From Streptomyces actinomycinicus (GTDB taxonomy: Bacteria > Actinomycetota > Actinomycetes > Streptomycetales > Streptomycetaceae), in the NCBI RefSeq assembly GCF_016741775.1, contig NZ_JAERRK010000002.1:310001-374000 (forward strand): DNA of 64,000 bases. The letters are read 5' to 3'. The notes below the pieces were generated by a model, which was not told the DNA's origin, made no database searches, and saw only the letters and a list, made by a program, of their open reading frames with translations. Every line of letters begins with the position of its first letter. Position 1 is the first letter of the stretch. A program made the translations under genes and the position numbers. Below, piece after piece: positions 17,055 through 25,490 of the stretch.

Positions 17055-18855
17055 TCTTCGGCGGTACCGCCGGCATTCCCAGGAACGGCAGCCGCAGCGC
17101 GCCGAACGCCTCCGCCGGGACGACCGGCGCCTGCGGTTCCACCGGCTTCAGCCGCTCGTACGCCGCCCCCGGCGCCGGCCGCGGGTCCTCCTCGCCCTTG
17201 TTCGGCCAGAACGACATGGCCCGCTCGGCCTGCGCGGTGATCGTCAGCGAGGGATTCACGCCCAGGTTCGCCGAGACCGCCGCACCGTCCACGACCGAGA
17301 TGCCGGGGTGGCCGTACAGGCGGTGGTACGGGTCGATCACGCCGGTCTCCGGGGAGTCGCCGATGGGGCAGCCGCCGAGGAAGTGCGCGGTGAGCGGGGT
17401 GCCCATCAGCTCGCCCACGTTGCTGCCGGCAAAGCCGTTGATCTCGGCGGCCAGCGCGGAGGCCGCTTCGGTGGCGGCCTTGATCTGCTTGGGGTTCGGC
17501 GAACCGTGCCCCTGCCGGGCGGTCAGCAGGCCCTTGCCGACGCCCCCGGGCTTCAGAAACGTGGTCAGCGAGTTGTCCAGCGACTGCATGACCAGGCCGA
17601 TGATGGTCCGCTCCGACCAGCGCCGGTTGGACAGGGAGCGGGCGACCAGCACCGGGTGCCGGGCCGCGTTCGCCAGCCAGGCGAGCGCCCTGGAGGAGCC
17701 CTCGGCGTAGGGCACCTGGAGGATGGAGAGGCCGCCCATCGAGTTGGAGCCCTTGCCGTAGCGGACCGGCTCGATGTGGGTGTTCTCGTCGGGGTGGATC
17801 GAGGACGTGATCGCGACACCGCGGGTGAAGTCCGCCCGGGGTGCGCCGGTCGCCCTGCGGTAACGGCGGTCATCGGTCTGCGCGCCCACCAGCGCCTCGG
17901 AGTTGGTGCGGGTGAGGTCGCCGAGCCGGGCGGACAGGTGGGGCAGCTGGCCGCCGGCCTTCATGCGGTGCAGCAGCGTCTGGGTGCCGTAGGTGCCGGC
18001 CGCGATGACGACCCTGCGGGCGGTGAAGATCCGGCCCTTGTCCTTCTTCTTCCGGTCCGTCGGCAGGGTCGCGACCGCGTAGCCGCCCTGCGAGTCGTCC
18101 GTGACGGACGCGACCGTGGTCATGGGGTGGACGACCGCACCCGCCTTCTCGGCGAGGTACAGGTAGTTCTCGTTGAGGGTGTTCTTCGCGCCGTGCCGGC
18201 AGCCGGTCATGCACTCGCCGCACTCGGTGCAGGCCCTCCGGTCAGGACCGGCACCGCCGAAGTACGGGTCCTCCACCTGCTCACCGGCCCCGGCCTTCGT
18301 CTTCCCGTCGGCGTCCTTGCCGTCGCCGAAGAACACGCCCACCGGTGCCAGGTGGAAGGTGTCGCCGACGCCCATCCGCTGGGCCGCGGCCTTCAGGTGC
18401 ACGTCGGAGGGGGTCATGGTGGGGTTGAGCCGGACGCCGAGCATGCGCTGGGCCTGGTCGTAGTACGGCTTCAACTCCTCCTGCCAGTCGGTGATGTCCC
18501 GCCACTGGGGGTCGTCGAAGAAGGCCTTCGGCGGTACGTAGAGGGTGTTGGCGTAGTTGAGCGAGCCGCCGCCGACGCCCGCGCCGGCCAGCACCATGAC
18601 GTTGCCGAGCAGGTGGATGCGCTGGATGCCGTACATGCCGAGTTTCGGCGCCCACAGGTAGTTCCTGAGGTCCCAGGAGTTCTTCGGCAGGGTGGCGCGG
18701 GTGAAGCGGCGGCCGGCCTCCAGGACGCCCACCCGGTACCCCTTCTCGGTCAGGCGCAGGGCCGTGACCGAGCCGCCGAACCCCGATCCGACCACGATGA
18801 CGTCGTAGTCGTACCCGTCCTCGTCCCGGGTCTGGACAGACTTCTCCTGCGACAC
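17050..18855 (-). CDS. GMC-family FAD oxidoreductase (cholesterol-oxidase-like) with Cys4 motif
   Basis: A 601-aa flavoprotein. The FAD-binding Rossmann motif DVIVVGSGFGGSVTALRL is at residues 18-35, and GAGVGGGSLNYANTLYVPP matches the GMC/cholesterol-oxidase class. A CTECGECMTGCRHGAKNT segment (about 212-229) has four Cys in CxxCxxCxxxC spacing, as in a ferredoxin. Similar segments occur in mycobacterial cholesterol-oxidase-like ChoD proteins, where cluster binding is not firmly shown. The C-terminal domain has HFLGGCPIGDSPETGVID and VVDGAAVSANLGVNPSLTI (substrate and FAD closing motifs). It lies 28 bp downstream of the aldehyde dehydrogenase, so the two form an operon for oxidising an alcohol and an aldehyde. 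The substrate is unknown. Confidence 0.9.
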   Translation of the reverse strand: MSQEKSVQTRDEDGYDYDVIVVGSGFGGSVTALRLTEKGYRVGVLEAGRRFTRATLPKNSWDLRNYLWAPKLGMYGIQRIHLLGNVMVLAGAGVGGGSLNYANTLYVPPKAFFDDPQWRDITDWQEELKPYYDQAQRMLGVRLNPTMTPSDVHLKAAAQRMGVGDTFHLAPVGVFFGDGKDADGKTKAGAGEQVEDPYFGGAGPDRRACTECGECMTGCRHGAKNTLNENYLYLAEKAGAVVHPMTTVASVTDDSQGGYAVATLPTDRKKKDKGRIFTARRVVIAAGTYGTQTLLHRMKAGGQLPHLSARLGDLTRTNSEALVGAQTDDRRYRRATGAPRADFTRGVAITSSIHPDENTHIEPVRYGKGSNSMGGLSILQVPYAEGSSRALAWLANAARHPVLVARSLSNRRWSERTIIGLVMQSLDNSLTTFLKPGGVGKGLLTARQGHGSPNPKQIKAATEAASALAAEINGFAGSNVGELMGTPLTAHFLGGCPIGDSPETGVIDPYHRLYGHPGISVVDGAAVSANLGVNPSLTITAQAERAMSFWPNKGEEDPRPAPGAAYERLKPVEPQAPVVPAEAFGALRLPFLGMPAVPPKK

Positions 18856-18883
18856 GTGCTCTCCTCGTCGAGAACGGGCGTTT

Positions 18884-20497
18884 CTAGCGGAACCGGAATG
18901 CCTTCATGACCCGGAGGCTCGTGCTCATGAACCGGGCGTACTTCTCGTCGTCCATCCCCAGCGAGGGGGCCATCGGCAGCAGCCGCTGCTGGGCCACCGT
19001 CTGGGCCTCCGTGTACTTGAGGATGCCCTCGGAGCCGTGGCGGCGGCCCAGTCCGGAGTCCTTCATGCCGCCCATCGGGGACTGGACGCTGCCGTAGGCG
19101 GGCGCGTAGCCCTCGTTGACGTTGACCGTGCCGGTGCGCAGGCGGGCGGCGACGTCCCGGCCGCGGCGGGCGTTCTTCGTCCACACGGACGCGTTCAGGC
19201 CGTACGGCGTCGCGTTGGCACGCTCGACGGCTTCCTCGTCGGTCTTGAAGCGGTAGATCGACACGACCGGGCCGAAGGTCTCCTCCTCGCACACGGACAT
19301 GGAGTCCTCGACGCCGTCGAGGATGGTGGGCTCGAAGAAGTACGGGCCTATCTCGGGCCGGGCCACACCGCCCGCGATCACCTTCGCGCCCTTGGTGACG
19401 GCCTCCTGCACGTGCCGTTCCACGGTCTTCAGCTGGCGTTCGCCGACCAGCGAGCCCATGTCGGCGCCGTAGGCGAGGGAGTTGCCGAGCCGCATGACCC
19501 TGGTGCGGGCGGCGAAGCGCTCCAGGAAGGCGTCGGCGACCGACTCGTGCACGAACAGCCGCTCGATGGAGATGCACAGCTGGCCGGCGGAGGAGAAGCA
19601 GGCGCGGACGGCTCCGGCGGCGGCCTTCTCGATGTCGGCGTCCTCGAGCACCAGCATGGCGTTCTTGCCGCCGAGTTCGAGGGAGACTCCGATCAGGCGG
19701 GCAGCGGCACCCTGGGCCACCTCGCGGCCGGTGCGGGTGGAGCCGGTGAAGGAGACGTAGTCGGCGTGCTTGACCAGCTCCGGGCCGACGACCGGGCCCT
19801 CGCCGAGCACGACCTGGAAGACGCCGTCGGGCAGACCGGCCTCGATGAGCAGGTCGCGCGCCCACAGGGCGGTCAGGCAGGTCTCCGTGTCCGGCTTCAT
19901 CACCACGGCGTTGCCGGCCACGAAGGCGGGCAGGGCGTCGCCGACGGACAGCTCCAGCGGATAGTTCCAGGGGGCGATCTGGCCCACCACGCCGCGGGGG
20001 TGCCGGAGTTCGGTGACCTTCGTCAGGGTCGGCATGGCGCCGGCGTGCCGCTTGGGACGCAGGTAGGCGGCGGCCCGGCGGCCGTAGTGGCGGGCCGCGA
20101 CGGTGACGGCCTGCACCTCCTCGTGCGCGTGCAGGCGGGCCTTGCCGGTCTCCAGCTGGATGAGGTCGAGGACCTCGGCCTGCCGCTCCAGCACCAGGTC
20201 GTGGAAGCGGAGCAGGACGGCGGCCCGCTGCCGTACCGGGGTCTTCGCCCATACGGCCTGGGCGGCGCGGGCCGCCTCGAAGGCCTTCTGGACGTCCTCC
20301 GGCGTGGACTCGGGCAGGTCGGCCAGCTTCTCGCCGGTGAACGGGGTGTGGTTGGCGGTCCGGCCGGAGCCGACGACGCCCTTGGTGAGCTGGGCCACCA
20401 ACTCGGGGGTGACCACGTCGGCGGCGGTGCGGGCGCCTTCGGGGGTGGGCGCGAGCGGGTTGGTACCGGCGGTGTCCGAGGCCTGCGTGTCCGTCAT
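18884..20497 (-). CDS. Succinate-semialdehyde dehydrogenase (NADP-dependent, GabD2-like)
   Basis: A 537-aa aldehyde dehydrogenase oxidising an aldehyde to its acid. The ATG at 20497 (MTDTQASDTAG) is preferred over an upstream start with an Arg-rich tail. The cofactor and catalytic motifs are visible: IAPWNYPLELSVGDALPAF (about 168), FTGSTRTGREVAQ, LELGGKNAMLVLEDADI (catalytic Glu), CFSSAGQLCISIERL (nucleophilic Cys) and ETFGPVVSIYRF. Overall similarity is to the actinobacterial GabD2 type. It precedes the GMC oxidoreductase in one transcript. A perfect palindrome 71 bp upstream of the start suggests a repressor-controlled promoter. Confidence 0.9.
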   Translation of the reverse strand: MTDTQASDTAGTNPLAPTPEGARTAADVVTPELVAQLTKGVVGSGRTANHTPFTGEKLADLPESTPEDVQKAFEAARAAQAVWAKTPVRQRAAVLLRFHDLVLERQAEVLDLIQLETGKARLHAHEEVQAVTVAARHYGRRAAAYLRPKRHAGAMPTLTKVTELRHPRGVVGQIAPWNYPLELSVGDALPAFVAGNAVVMKPDTETCLTALWARDLLIEAGLPDGVFQVVLGEGPVVGPELVKHADYVSFTGSTRTGREVAQGAAARLIGVSLELGGKNAMLVLEDADIEKAAAGAVRACFSSAGQLCISIERLFVHESVADAFLERFAARTRVMRLGNSLAYGADMGSLVGERQLKTVERHVQEAVTKGAKVIAGGVARPEIGPYFFEPTILDGVEDSMSVCEEETFGPVVSIYRFKTDEEAVERANATPYGLNASVWTKNARRGRDVAARLRTGTVNVNEGYAPAYGSVQSPMGGMKDSGLGRRHGSEGILKYTEAQTVAQQRLLPMAPSLGMDDEKYARFMSTSLRVMKAFRFR

Positions 20498-20567
20498 GCG
20501 CGCAGGGTATGCCGCAGCGGAGCCTTTGTGTACCCGTCGGTAACGCGGATTCACGGCATGCTCACAC

Positions 20568-20589
20568 GCTGCCAGTGATCACTGGCAGC
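20568..20589. promoter_or_regulatory. Perfect 22-bp palindrome upstream of the SSADH/GMC operon
   Basis: Half-site GCTGCCAGTGA (20568-20578) is followed immediately by its exact complement to 20589, with no spacer. It is 71 bp upstream of the SSADH start and 34 bp beyond the kinase stop. Such a compact GC-balanced palindrome is typical of an operator for a dimeric TetR- or GntR-type repressor, though no such gene is adjacent. It could also contribute to termination of the kinase transcript. Confidence 0.6.
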
Positions 20590-20623
20590 AAATGTGCTGA
20601 TCAGGGCGTTGACGGGGTGACGA

Positions 20624-21859
20624 TCAGTCGGTCCCGGGTTTTCTCGCGAGAAGCAGGCCCAAGGCTGCCAGGGGCGTGCGACGGGGCGTGGGCGCCGGGT
20701 CCGGGGCGGGTCCGGCGGCCCCGGAGGGCTGGGGGCGGGGTTCCGGTACGGGGGTGAGGCCCAGGTAGTCGCGGAGTGCGGCGGAGACCTCCTCCGCGTG
20801 CGGCCGTGCCGCCGGCTCGTCGGCCTGCAGCCGGTCCAGCAGCGCGCCCAGGGGGTCCGGCGGGGCGATGGGCTCCAGGGGGTCCGGTACGCCGGGTGCC
20901 GGTGCCGCCGGTACGCCGGGTGCCGCCGGTACACCCGGAGCCGCTGGTACGCCCGGTGCGGCTGGTACCTCCGGTACCCCCGGAGTCGCTGGTACTCCCG
21001 GAGCTGCTGGTACGCCCGGTGCGGCCGGCGAGGCGGCGTCCGGGCCCCCGACGGCGGCGCGGAGCAGCGCGCCCAGGGACCACAGGTCGGAGGCCGGGCC
21101 CGCGCCGGGCCCCGCCGCACGCTCGGGGGCGACGAACCCCGGGGGCGACTCCTCCGCGTGCCCGGCGCCGATGCCGAAGTCGGTCAGGACGACCCGCCCG
21201 GTACCGGATTCCAGCAGCACATTGGCCGGTTTGACGTCCCGGTGCACGATGCCGACGGCGTGGGCGGCGCGCAGCGCCCCGAGCACCGCGAGCCCGATGC
21301 GGGCGGCCTCGGCGGGCGGCAGCGGTCCGCGCCGCAGGACCTCGCGCAGGGACTCGCCCTCCACCAGCTCCATGACGATCCAGGGGATTCCGTCCTCGGT
21401 GACGACGTCGTGGACCGTCACGGCGGAAGGATGCCGGACCCGCATGGCGGCCCGGGCCTCGTGGTGCAGCCGGTGGGCCATGCGCCGGCTCTCCTCGTCG
21501 GCGACAGGATCGCCGGGCAGCAGAGGCTCCTTGACGGCGACCAGGCGCTCCGCGTACTCGGGGCGCTCCGCGTACTCCGGGGGCTCTGCGCGCTCCACGT
21601 ACTCCGGGCGCTCCACGTACTCCGGGCGCTCCGGGCGCTCCGCGTGGCGTCCGTGGTGTCCGTGGCCCCCGTCGTCCCGGCGGCCTCCGTGATCGCCGCC
21701 GTGTCGCGGACGCTCCCGCTCCCCGTGTTCCAGGCCCTCTCGCCGTTCCTCCCGGGCGCGCCACACGGTTCCGCTCGGTCCGGAACCGATGCGTCCGGTC
21801 AGCCGGTAGCGGCCGCCGATCAGACGTGCGTCGGGCGGGAGTTCGCCGTCTTCGGTCAT
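20624..21859 (-). CDS. Atypical Hanks-type Ser/Thr kinase with two repeat insertions, no membrane anchor
   Basis: A 411-aa protein starting at the ATG at 21859. The fold is intact at key points: glycine loop GSGPSGTVW (25-33), K110 in LVAVKEP, HRDVKPAN (206-213), DFG (227-229) and APE (244-246). A ~67-residue insertion, including RPEYVERPEYVER-type repeats, separates the glycine loop from K110. A second insertion (about 276-325) of GVPAAP hexapeptides splits the C-lobe. The activation segment is short (GIGAGHAEESPPGFVAPE) and lacks the usual Thr pair. No transmembrane helix is seen, so it is probably cytosolic. It is the last of six kinase-fold genes in one direction. Activity is uncertain. 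Confidence 0.85.
   Translation of the reverse strand: MTEDGELPPDARLIGGRYRLTGRIGSGPSGTVWRAREERREGLEHGERERPRHGGDHGGRRDDGGHGHHGRHAERPERPEYVERPEYVERAEPPEYAERPEYAERLVAVKEPLLPGDPVADEESRRMAHRLHHEARAAMRVRHPSAVTVHDVVTEDGIPWIVMELVEGESLREVLRRGPLPPAEAARIGLAVLGALRAAHAVGIVHRDVKPANVLLESGTGRVVLTDFGIGAGHAEESPPGFVAPERAAGPGAGPASDLWSLGALLRAAVGGPDAASPAAPGVPAAPGVPATPGVPEVPAAPGVPAAPGVPAAPGVPAAPAPGVPDPLEPIAPPDPLGALLDRLQADEPAARPHAEEVSAALRDYLGLTPVPEPRPQPSGAAGPAPDPAPTPRRTPLAALGLLLARKPGTD
20888..21028 (-). repeat. In-frame 18-bp repeats encoding GVPAAP hexapeptides
   Basis: Degenerate 18-bp units encode PAAPGVPAAPGVPATPGVP-type sequence at residues about 278-324 of the kinase. The plus strand reads as repeated GGTACGCCCGGTGC or variants. 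A second in-frame repeat block (ERPEYVE/ERPEYAE, residues 75-104) lies at about 21548-21637. Confidence 0.85.
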
Positions 21860-21910
21860 GTCCCATGAGTACCGTGCGCACCACACGGTTGTCGAAGCGG
21901 GCAGCCGGTA

Positions 21911-23617
21911 TCAGGGCTTGGTGATGTCCAGATTGGCGATCGCCGCCTTGGCCACCTCCCGGCCCCGGGCCGTGAAGTCGCCCTTGGCGGGGTAGGAGAC
22001 CGCGAGTTCGTACATGTCACCGGACTTGGTGCGGTAGTAGAAGATCCGGAGTTCGCGGGGGCGGACCTCCGAACCGTCGGACGGGTAGGTGACGGTGTTG
22101 CCGGCGGCCTGCCGGCCACGGAAGGTGGCGTCGGTGTCCGGGACCGTCCTGGTGGCCTTGCCCATGTGGAGGTCGTAGTCGCCGTCGCTCTTGAACTTCT
22201 CGTTGTCGTCGTACATCTGGGCCCGCGCGCTGGACTTGATCCGGTCCGGGGAGTCCTCCGACCTGCGCACCAGTTGCAGCCGGATCCACAGGCTGCCGCT
22301 CCAGTCCCCGTACGTCACCCAGTCCCTGTCGCTGTCGTCCTTCTCCGGACGGACGGCCTGGTAGCCGGCGGGGACGGCGAGGGTGACGCCGAGCCTGGTC
22401 TCCGGTCGCTTCACCCAGCCGTCGGGCAGCGGGCCCGCGAAGGGATCGGCGAGCACGAAGTACGCCGTGACGGCCGCCGCGACCGCCGCCGCACCGGCAC
22501 CGAGCCAGGCGATGCGGCGCCGGCGGCGGGAGCGGGCGACGGGCGGGGTGGGGTGCGGCACCGGGGGCGCGGGGAGCGGGGGCGTGGGAGCCGGGGGCGC
22601 CGGGGGGTTCGCCGCCTCTTGGAGCAGGGCGCGGACCCGGTCCGCCGTGGGCCGGTGCGCGGGGTCCTTGTGAAGGAGGCCGTTGATCACCTCGGCCAGC
22701 GGGCCCGTGGCCGCCGCGGGCGGGGCGGGCGTCGCGTTGAGGACGGACTGGAGGGTGGCCGGCGTGTTGCTGCGGCGGAACGGTGACACGCCCTCGGTGG
22801 CCGTGTAGAGCACGACGCCGAGGGACCACAGGTCGCTCGCCGGGCCGGGCCGCTGCCCGAGCACACGCTCCGGCGCGATGTACTCGGGCGAGCCGACGAA
22901 GCCGCCGGTGTCGGTCAGCCGAGTGTCGCCCTCGATCCAGGCGATCCCGAAGTCCGTGAGCACCACCCGGTCGTGCCGGCCCAGCAGGATGTTGTCCGGC
23001 TTGACGTCCCGGTGCAGGACGCCCGCCGCGTGCGCCGCCTCCAGCGCGCCGAGCACCCGCAGGCCGATCCGGGCCGCCTCGCGCGCGTCCAGCGTGCCGT
23101 CGCGCAGCACGCTGCCGAGGGTGGGACCGTGCACCAGCTCCATGACGATCCACGGCCGGTCGTCGACGACCGCGACGTCATGGACGTTCACCACCGCGGG
23201 GTGGTCCAGCCGGGCCGCCGCGCGGGCCTCGCGGCGCATCCGCTCGAAGGCGTTGGCCCGTTCACGCTCGGGAAGGTGGTCCGGTATGCGGGGTTCCTTG
23301 ACGGCGACCTCGCGGTCCACCGCCTCGTCCTTGGCCCGCCATACGGTGCCCATGCCACCGTGCCCCAGCTTGCCGAGCAGCCGGTACCGTCCGGCGACGA
23401 GCCGGCCCGCCTCCGGGCCCGGCGTGGTGGAGCCGGGCGGCACCTGATCGCCCACACCGGCCCGCACCGGACCCGTCGCACCGTCCGACACCGGACCCGT
23501 CACACCGGCCGGCAGCGGACCTGCCGCACCGTCCGGCGCGGGTCGCGGTCTCGGCGGTTGCAGCACAAAACTCGTCGTGTCGTCGGCCCGGTGGCCGGCT
23601 CCCCCGTCACTGCTCAT
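21911..23617 (-). CDS. Membrane Ser/Thr protein kinase with extracellular sensor-like domain
   Basis: A 568-aa receptor kinase. N-terminal Pro/Gly tail (1-72), kinase domain about 77-337 (GHGGMGTVW 85-93, K107, HRDVKPDN with D204, DFG 222-224, activation loop DTRLTDTGGFVGSPEY with two candidate Thr, APE 248-250). A Pro-rich linker is followed by one transmembrane helix (about 369-390). The outer domain (391-568) begins PDGWVKRPETRLGVTLAVPAGY, then has WVTYGDW and ELRIFYYRTKSGDMYELAVSYPA. There are no PASTA repeats. The outer domain resembles those of the neighbouring kinases. It is 51 bp upstream of the next gene, consistent with cotranscription. Confidence 0.92.
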   Translation of the reverse strand: MSSDGGAGHRADDTTSFVLQPPRPRPAPDGAAGPLPAGVTGPVSDGATGPVRAGVGDQVPPGSTTPGPEAGRLVAGRYRLLGKLGHGGMGTVWRAKDEAVDREVAVKEPRIPDHLPERERANAFERMRREARAAARLDHPAVVNVHDVAVVDDRPWIVMELVHGPTLGSVLRDGTLDAREAARIGLRVLGALEAAHAAGVLHRDVKPDNILLGRHDRVVLTDFGIAWIEGDTRLTDTGGFVGSPEYIAPERVLGQRPGPASDLWSLGVVLYTATEGVSPFRRSNTPATLQSVLNATPAPPAAATGPLAEVINGLLHKDPAHRPTADRVRALLQEAANPPAPPAPTPPLPAPPVPHPTPPVARSRRRRRIAWLGAGAAAVAAAVTAYFVLADPFAGPLPDGWVKRPETRLGVTLAVPAGYQAVRPEKDDSDRDWVTYGDWSGSLWIRLQLVRRSEDSPDRIKSSARAQMYDDNEKFKSDGDYDLHMGKATRTVPDTDATFRGRQAAGNTVTYPSDGSEVRPRELRIFYYRTKSGDMYELAVSYPAKGDFTARGREVAKAAIANLDITKP

Positions 23618-23666
23618 GCGTCATCTCTACCGCGCCCCCGGCGCCCGCAGCCACAGGGACGGCGAA

Positions 23667-23714
23667 CCGGTCACACACCCGTGACGGAGACCGGTCACAC
23701 ACCCGTGACGGAGA
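23667..23714. repeat. 24-bp tandem duplication across a kinase stop codon
   Basis: Two identical 24-bp copies at 23667-23690 and 23691-23714 share the core GGTCACACACCCGTGACGG. The kinase stop (complement of TCA at 23695-23697) is in the second copy and is thus duplicated downstream in the first. A read-through product would therefore meet an identical stop eight codons later. Confidence 0.92.
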
Positions 23715-25434
23715 ACGTGTCCACCGCGACGTCGAAGTACTCCCGGGCCTCCCGCACCTTCCCCACCGGCGCCGACACCCACACGTCGTAGAGCAGGCCG
23801 CCCTCCTCCCAGCACAGGTCGAAGGTGTGGCGGGGGCCCTCCGGCGTGCTGAAGCCGTCCCAGGTGAACTCCCAGAGCGCGGCCGGGTGTCCCGCGTGCG
23901 TGGTCCGGACGACCCGGCCGTCGCGGTAACCCGGGTTCGTCGTGGCTCCGCCCGCCGCCGACCGGTTCATCACCCCCTCCGGGCCGCCCGGTTGGGGCAC
24001 GCCGACCTTGATGCCGAGGCGGAAGGTCTCCCCCGGCGAGAGGTAGAAGACCCGCTCGCCCTGCGGACTCCGGGTGAAGTCCTCGGGTACGGCGAGGGAG
24101 AAGCCGGCGGGCTCCCGGGCCGTCCGGTAGCCGGAGGGCGCGGTGTGCGATCCGGTGCCGGTGGGGCGCGGTGTGCCGGACGTGGACGTCGGCGCCGGCC
24201 GCGTCCCGGTCTTCGCCGGGCCCGGACTCGTACCCTCCGTGCCGCCCTTGCCGCCGGTACCCGTGCGGGTCGCCGGGCTCGTCGCCGTACCGCCGGGGGC
24301 GCCGCCCCCGCCGCCGTCCCGGTGCGCCAGCAGGGCCGCGGCCGACACGCCCGCGCCGGCCAGCGCGGCGACGAGCAGCGCCGCGATCAGCACTCCGCGC
24401 GGGGACGATCGCACGGGGGAGGACTCCGCCGGACCGGCCGGCAGCAGTCCGCCGCGCGGGATGTCCCGCTGGGTCGGCGTGTAGGGCGCCGGGTTCCTCG
24501 GCGCCGGTGCCTTCGGCGCCCGGTTGCCGCCGATCCGGTGGATGCGTCCGCTGCCGTGCCCGCCCGCCGCCGCACCCGGGGCGCCCGGCGCGACCGGTGT
24601 CCGGCCGGTCTCGAGGTACGTGCGCAGCATCTGCTCGGCGTCGGCCGCGCCCAGCCGCCGGTCCGGATCGCGCTCCAGCAGCCCGCGGACGACGGGCAGC
24701 AGCGGTTCGGCCTCGGCCGGCGGACGGATCTCGTCGGCGACGACCGCGTGCAGGATGCCGCCGAGCGAGTCGCGCCGGAACGGCGACTCACCGCTGAGCG
24801 CCGTGCACAACAGCGCGCCCAGCGACCACAGGTCGGACTCCGGCCCGGTGCGCAGCCCGGACATCCGCTCCGGCGCGGTGTACTCGGGCGAGCCGACGAA
24901 GGAGCCGGTCTCGGTGAGCGTGGTGGCGCCCGCGACCTGCGCGATGCCGAAGTCGGTGAGCACGACGCGGTCGGTGCCGGACTCGATCAGGACGTTGGCG
25001 GGCTTGATGTCCCGGTGCAGCACCCCCGCCTCGTGCGCGGTGTGCAGCGCGCTCAGCAGGGCGATGCCGACCCGTGCGGCCTCGGCGGCGTCGACCGGGC
25101 CCTGCCGGGCGATCCGGTCGGCCAGCGAACCGCCGTCGATCAACTCCATGACCAGGTAGGGCCGTTCGTCCTGCTCCACCACGTCGTGCACGACGATGAT
25201 GTGCGGGTGCCGCAACTGGCACACCGCACGGGCCTCACGGAAGCTGCGGTCACGGCGACGACGCGCGTCCTCGTCCGGGAGCGAATCGTCCGAAAGGAGT
25301 TCCTTGACCGCCACCTGACGGCCCAACAGCTGGTCGCTCGCCCGCCACACGACGCCCATGCCGCCGCGCCCGATGCGTTCCTCCAGGCGATAACGGCCCG
25401 CGATCAGCCGAATACCGGCTCCCTCGGTCCCCAT
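23695..25434 (-). CDS. Membrane Ser/Thr protein kinase with extracellular WEFTW domain
   Basis: A 579-aa receptor kinase, ATG at 25434 (MGTEGAGIRLIAGRYRL). Kinase domain about 12-276: GRGGMGVVW, K44, HRDIKPAN (D142), DFG 161-163, activation loop ATTLTETGSFVGSPEY, APE 187-189. A Gly/Pro/Arg linker follows, then a transmembrane helix (about 347-370), a Ser/Thr/Gly/Pro-rich extracellular stalk to about 440, and a folded C-terminal domain: EPAGFSLAVPEDFTRSP, then PAALWEFTWDGFSTPEG and a final FDVAVDTFSVTGV. It most likely senses an envelope signal through the outer domain. Catalytic residues are all intact, so it should be active. Confidence 0.93.
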   Translation of the reverse strand: MGTEGAGIRLIAGRYRLEERIGRGGMGVVWRASDQLLGRQVAVKELLSDDSLPDEDARRRRDRSFREARAVCQLRHPHIIVVHDVVEQDERPYLVMELIDGGSLADRIARQGPVDAAEAARVGIALLSALHTAHEAGVLHRDIKPANVLIESGTDRVVLTDFGIAQVAGATTLTETGSFVGSPEYTAPERMSGLRTGPESDLWSLGALLCTALSGESPFRRDSLGGILHAVVADEIRPPAEAEPLLPVVRGLLERDPDRRLGAADAEQMLRTYLETGRTPVAPGAPGAAAGGHGSGRIHRIGGNRAPKAPAPRNPAPYTPTQRDIPRGGLLPAGPAESSPVRSSPRGVLIAALLVAALAGAGVSAAALLAHRDGGGGGAPGGTATSPATRTGTGGKGGTEGTSPGPAKTGTRPAPTSTSGTPRPTGTGSHTAPSGYRTAREPAGFSLAVPEDFTRSPQGERVFYLSPGETFRLGIKVGVPQPGGPEGVMNRSAAGGATTNPGYRDGRVVRTTHAGHPAALWEFTWDGFSTPEGPRHTFDLCWEEGGLLYDVWVSAPVGKVREAREYFDVAVDTFSVTGV

Positions 25435-25490
25435 GCGCCCCATCATGCCCCAGCGGGCGTCCGCGTCCTCGAAATCCGGTCGTCACCCGG

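Noticed and set aside
16909..18909. 666-codon plus-strand open frame
   Set aside because: Antisense shadow of the GMC oxidoreductase, which has clear FAD and GMC motifs.
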